Assembly (NCBI GenBank): GCA_017988355.1 | Contig: JAGNRX010000079.1 | Location: 1-5,862 of the forward strand | DNA from: Bacteroidales bacterium | Lineage (GTDB): Bacteria; Bacteroidota; Bacteroidia; Bacteroidales; P3 | DNA length: 5,862 bases | Direction: 5' to 3' | Shown: one piece after another, positions 4,697 through 5,862 of the stretch | How positions within the stretch are numbered: the first letter of the stretch is position 1 | Layout: every line of letters begins with the position of its first letter | The notes under the pieces: generated by a model | Database searches by the model: none | The model's input: the letters and a program-made list of their open reading frames with translations, nothing else | What the model was told of the DNA's origin: nothing | Position numbers and translations under genes: made by a program

Positions 4697-5862
4697 TTAG
4701 TGTTTCTTTGTTCTTTCGTGGCGAGCTAAGTGAGATGGCTCTAAAGATAATCTGTCACCATGAAGAAGGCTTGCAACCCCATCGCTCAATTCTTCTGCTT
4801 TTAGGAAGTCAATATCACATTCGCACTCGTTAGAATAATTAATTGGTTCGGTATAGGTTGTTATAACTCCTTCAAAGTTTCTTAAAACAATCTTTCCAGG
4901 ACTTTGTGAGATGATATACTGAGGCATAACAGGAGTTTTTCCTCCGCCACCAGGAGCATCAACAACAAATGTTGGCACTGAATATCCTGAAGTGTGACCT
5001 CTAAGGTTTTCTATTATCTCAATTCCTTTTGAAACAGGAGTACGGAAGTGTTCAAGTCCCATTGAAAGGTCGCATTGGTAGATATAGTAAGGACGAACTC
5101 TCATCATAACAAGCTTTTGAACTAATTTCTTCATTACTCTTGTGTCGTCATTAACTCCTCTTAGCAAAACAGATTGATTTCCTAATGGGATACCAACATT
5201 TGCAAGCTTTGCACAAGCCTCTGTTGCCTCCTCAGTACATTCATTTGGATGATTGAAGTGAGTGTTTAACCAAATTGGGTGGTATTTCTTTAGCATATTC
5301 ACTAAGTCATCAGTAATTCTTTGAGGGCATACAACAGGTGTACGAGTCCCTATACGAATTATTTCAACATGAGGAATAGCTCTTAGTCTTTGAATGATTG
5401 ATTCTAACATCCTATCGCTAACCATTAAAGCATCTCCTCCTGAAAGAAGAACGTCTCTAACTTGTGGTGTGCGTGCTATATAATCAATTGCGTCTTGTAT
5501 TCTATCTTGTGGGCTTTCGTGGTCATTTTGTCCTGCAAATCTTCTTCTTGTGCAGTGACGACAATACATTGAACACATGTCTGTGATAAGAAATAAAACT
5601 CTATCTGGGTAGCGGTGGGTTAGACCTGCAACTGGTGAATCTTCATCTTCGTGAAGTGGATCCAAAAGGTCAGCATCTGCTTGATAAAGTTCTGCTGCTG
5701 TTGGAATTGCTTGACGACGAACAGGACAATTTTTGCTATTGCTATCAATAAGACATAAATAGTATGGTGTAATTGCCATACGAAGAGTCTTTAATGACCT
5801 CATAACACCTTCTTCTTCTTCCTTAGTTAGGGTGATGTGCTTCTTTAAATCATCAAGTGTTT
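4697..5862 (-). CDS. kamA: L-lysine 2,3-aminomutase, N-terminus beyond window
   Basis: Radical SAM, PLP-dependent enzyme converting L-lysine to L-beta-lysine, first step of lysine fermentation. The frame stays open to the window edge: 19 codons (TLDDLKKHITLTKEEEEGV) precede the internal ATG at 5803, and they align with the N-terminal region of the Clostridium subterminale enzyme, so about 29 residues are missing. Numbered from the Met at 5803, residue n matches C. subterminale n+48: the 4Fe-4S motif CSMYCRHC gives C77, C81 and C84 (125, 129, 132); R86 (R134) binds the substrate carboxylate; D245 and D282 (D293, D330) hold the lysine side-chain amine; K289 in PGGGGKT (K337) is the PLP lysine. 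Having both aspartates argues for a true lysine 2,3-aminomutase rather than EpmB/YjeK. Odd: of the four zinc cysteines (268, 375, 377, 380), only two remain (C327, C329); the others are D220 and D332. First visible gene of the kamABC operon; its promoter is outside the window. Confidence 0.96.
   Translation of the reverse strand, partial: TLDDLKKHITLTKEEEEGVMRSLKTLRMAITPYYLCLIDSNSKNCPVRRQAIPTAAELYQADADLLDPLHEDEDSPVAGLTHRYPDRVLFLITDMCSMYCRHCTRRRFAGQNDHESPQDRIQDAIDYIARTPQVRDVLLSGGDALMVSDRMLESIIQRLRAIPHVEIIRIGTRTPVVCPQRITDDLVNMLKKYHPIWLNTHFNHPNECTEEATEACAKLANVGIPLGNQSVLLRGVNDDTRVMKKLVQKLVMMRVRPYYIYQCDLSMGLEHFRTPVSKGIEIIENLRGHTSGYSVPTFVVDAPGGGGKTPVMPQYIISQSPGKIVLRNFEGVITTYTEPINYSNECECDIDFLKAEELSDGVASLLHGDRLSLEPSHLARHERTKKH

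Noticed and set aside
4697..5862. kamA as EpmB/YjeK (EF-P modification) or AblA
   Set aside because: The lysine-binding aspartates and the long N- and C-terminal segments match fermentative KamA, and kamBC follow it rather than efp/epmA or ablB.

Overview
This is an AT-rich bacterial window with two converging gene blocks separated by about 620 bases of non-coding DNA. The plus-strand block (1-1639) holds the 3' part of a dihydrolipoamide dehydrogenase gene and a one-domain lipoate-protein ligase gene. The minus-strand block (5862 down to 2262) reads kamA-kamB-kamC: lysine 2,3-aminomutase, then the two proteins regarded as the reactivation system for the B12- and PLP-dependent lysine 5,6-aminomutase. 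This gene set marks an anaerobe that ferments lysine. Low GC, weak Shine-Dalgarno sequences before every visible start, a TTG start for kamB, and a promoter that also fits the Bacteroidota -7 pattern (TAnnTTTG) make Bacteroidota a reasonable guess. Fusobacteriota, Cloacimonadota and Bacillota also carry this pathway, so the phylum is not settled by the sequence.

Layout: 1-987 is lpd, cut at its 5' end by the window edge. 1001-1639 is an lplA-like gene, followed at once by a small hairpin that may be its terminator. 1692-1776 is a compact array of four copies of a 12-mer in mixed orientation, ending in a perfect 39-base palindrome. 1777-2110 is AT-rich DNA with only short direct repeats and no credible gene. 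2116-2241 looks like a complete small RNA gene: a near-consensus promoter, a transcript of about 87 nt whose 5' and 3' ends pair over 15 bp, and a T-run. 2262-3674 (kamC), 3679-4689 (kamB) and 4697-5862 (kamA, N-terminus beyond the window) form a tight minus-strand operon with gaps of 4 and 7 bases.

How the genes work together: KamA turns L-lysine into L-beta-lysine, the first step of lysine fermentation. The next enzyme, lysine 5,6-aminomutase (KamDE, not in this window), inactivates during turnover, and KamB and KamC are thought to restore it. The lpd-lplA pair serves lipoylated enzymes, such as the glycine cleavage system or a 2-oxoacid dehydrogenase: LplA attaches lipoate and Lpd reoxidises it. 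Which complex they serve cannot be told from this window.

The most interesting items are the candidate small RNA gene at 2116-2241, the inverted-repeat array at 1692-1776, and a KamA in which two of the four structural zinc cysteines known from the Clostridium subterminale enzyme are aspartates.
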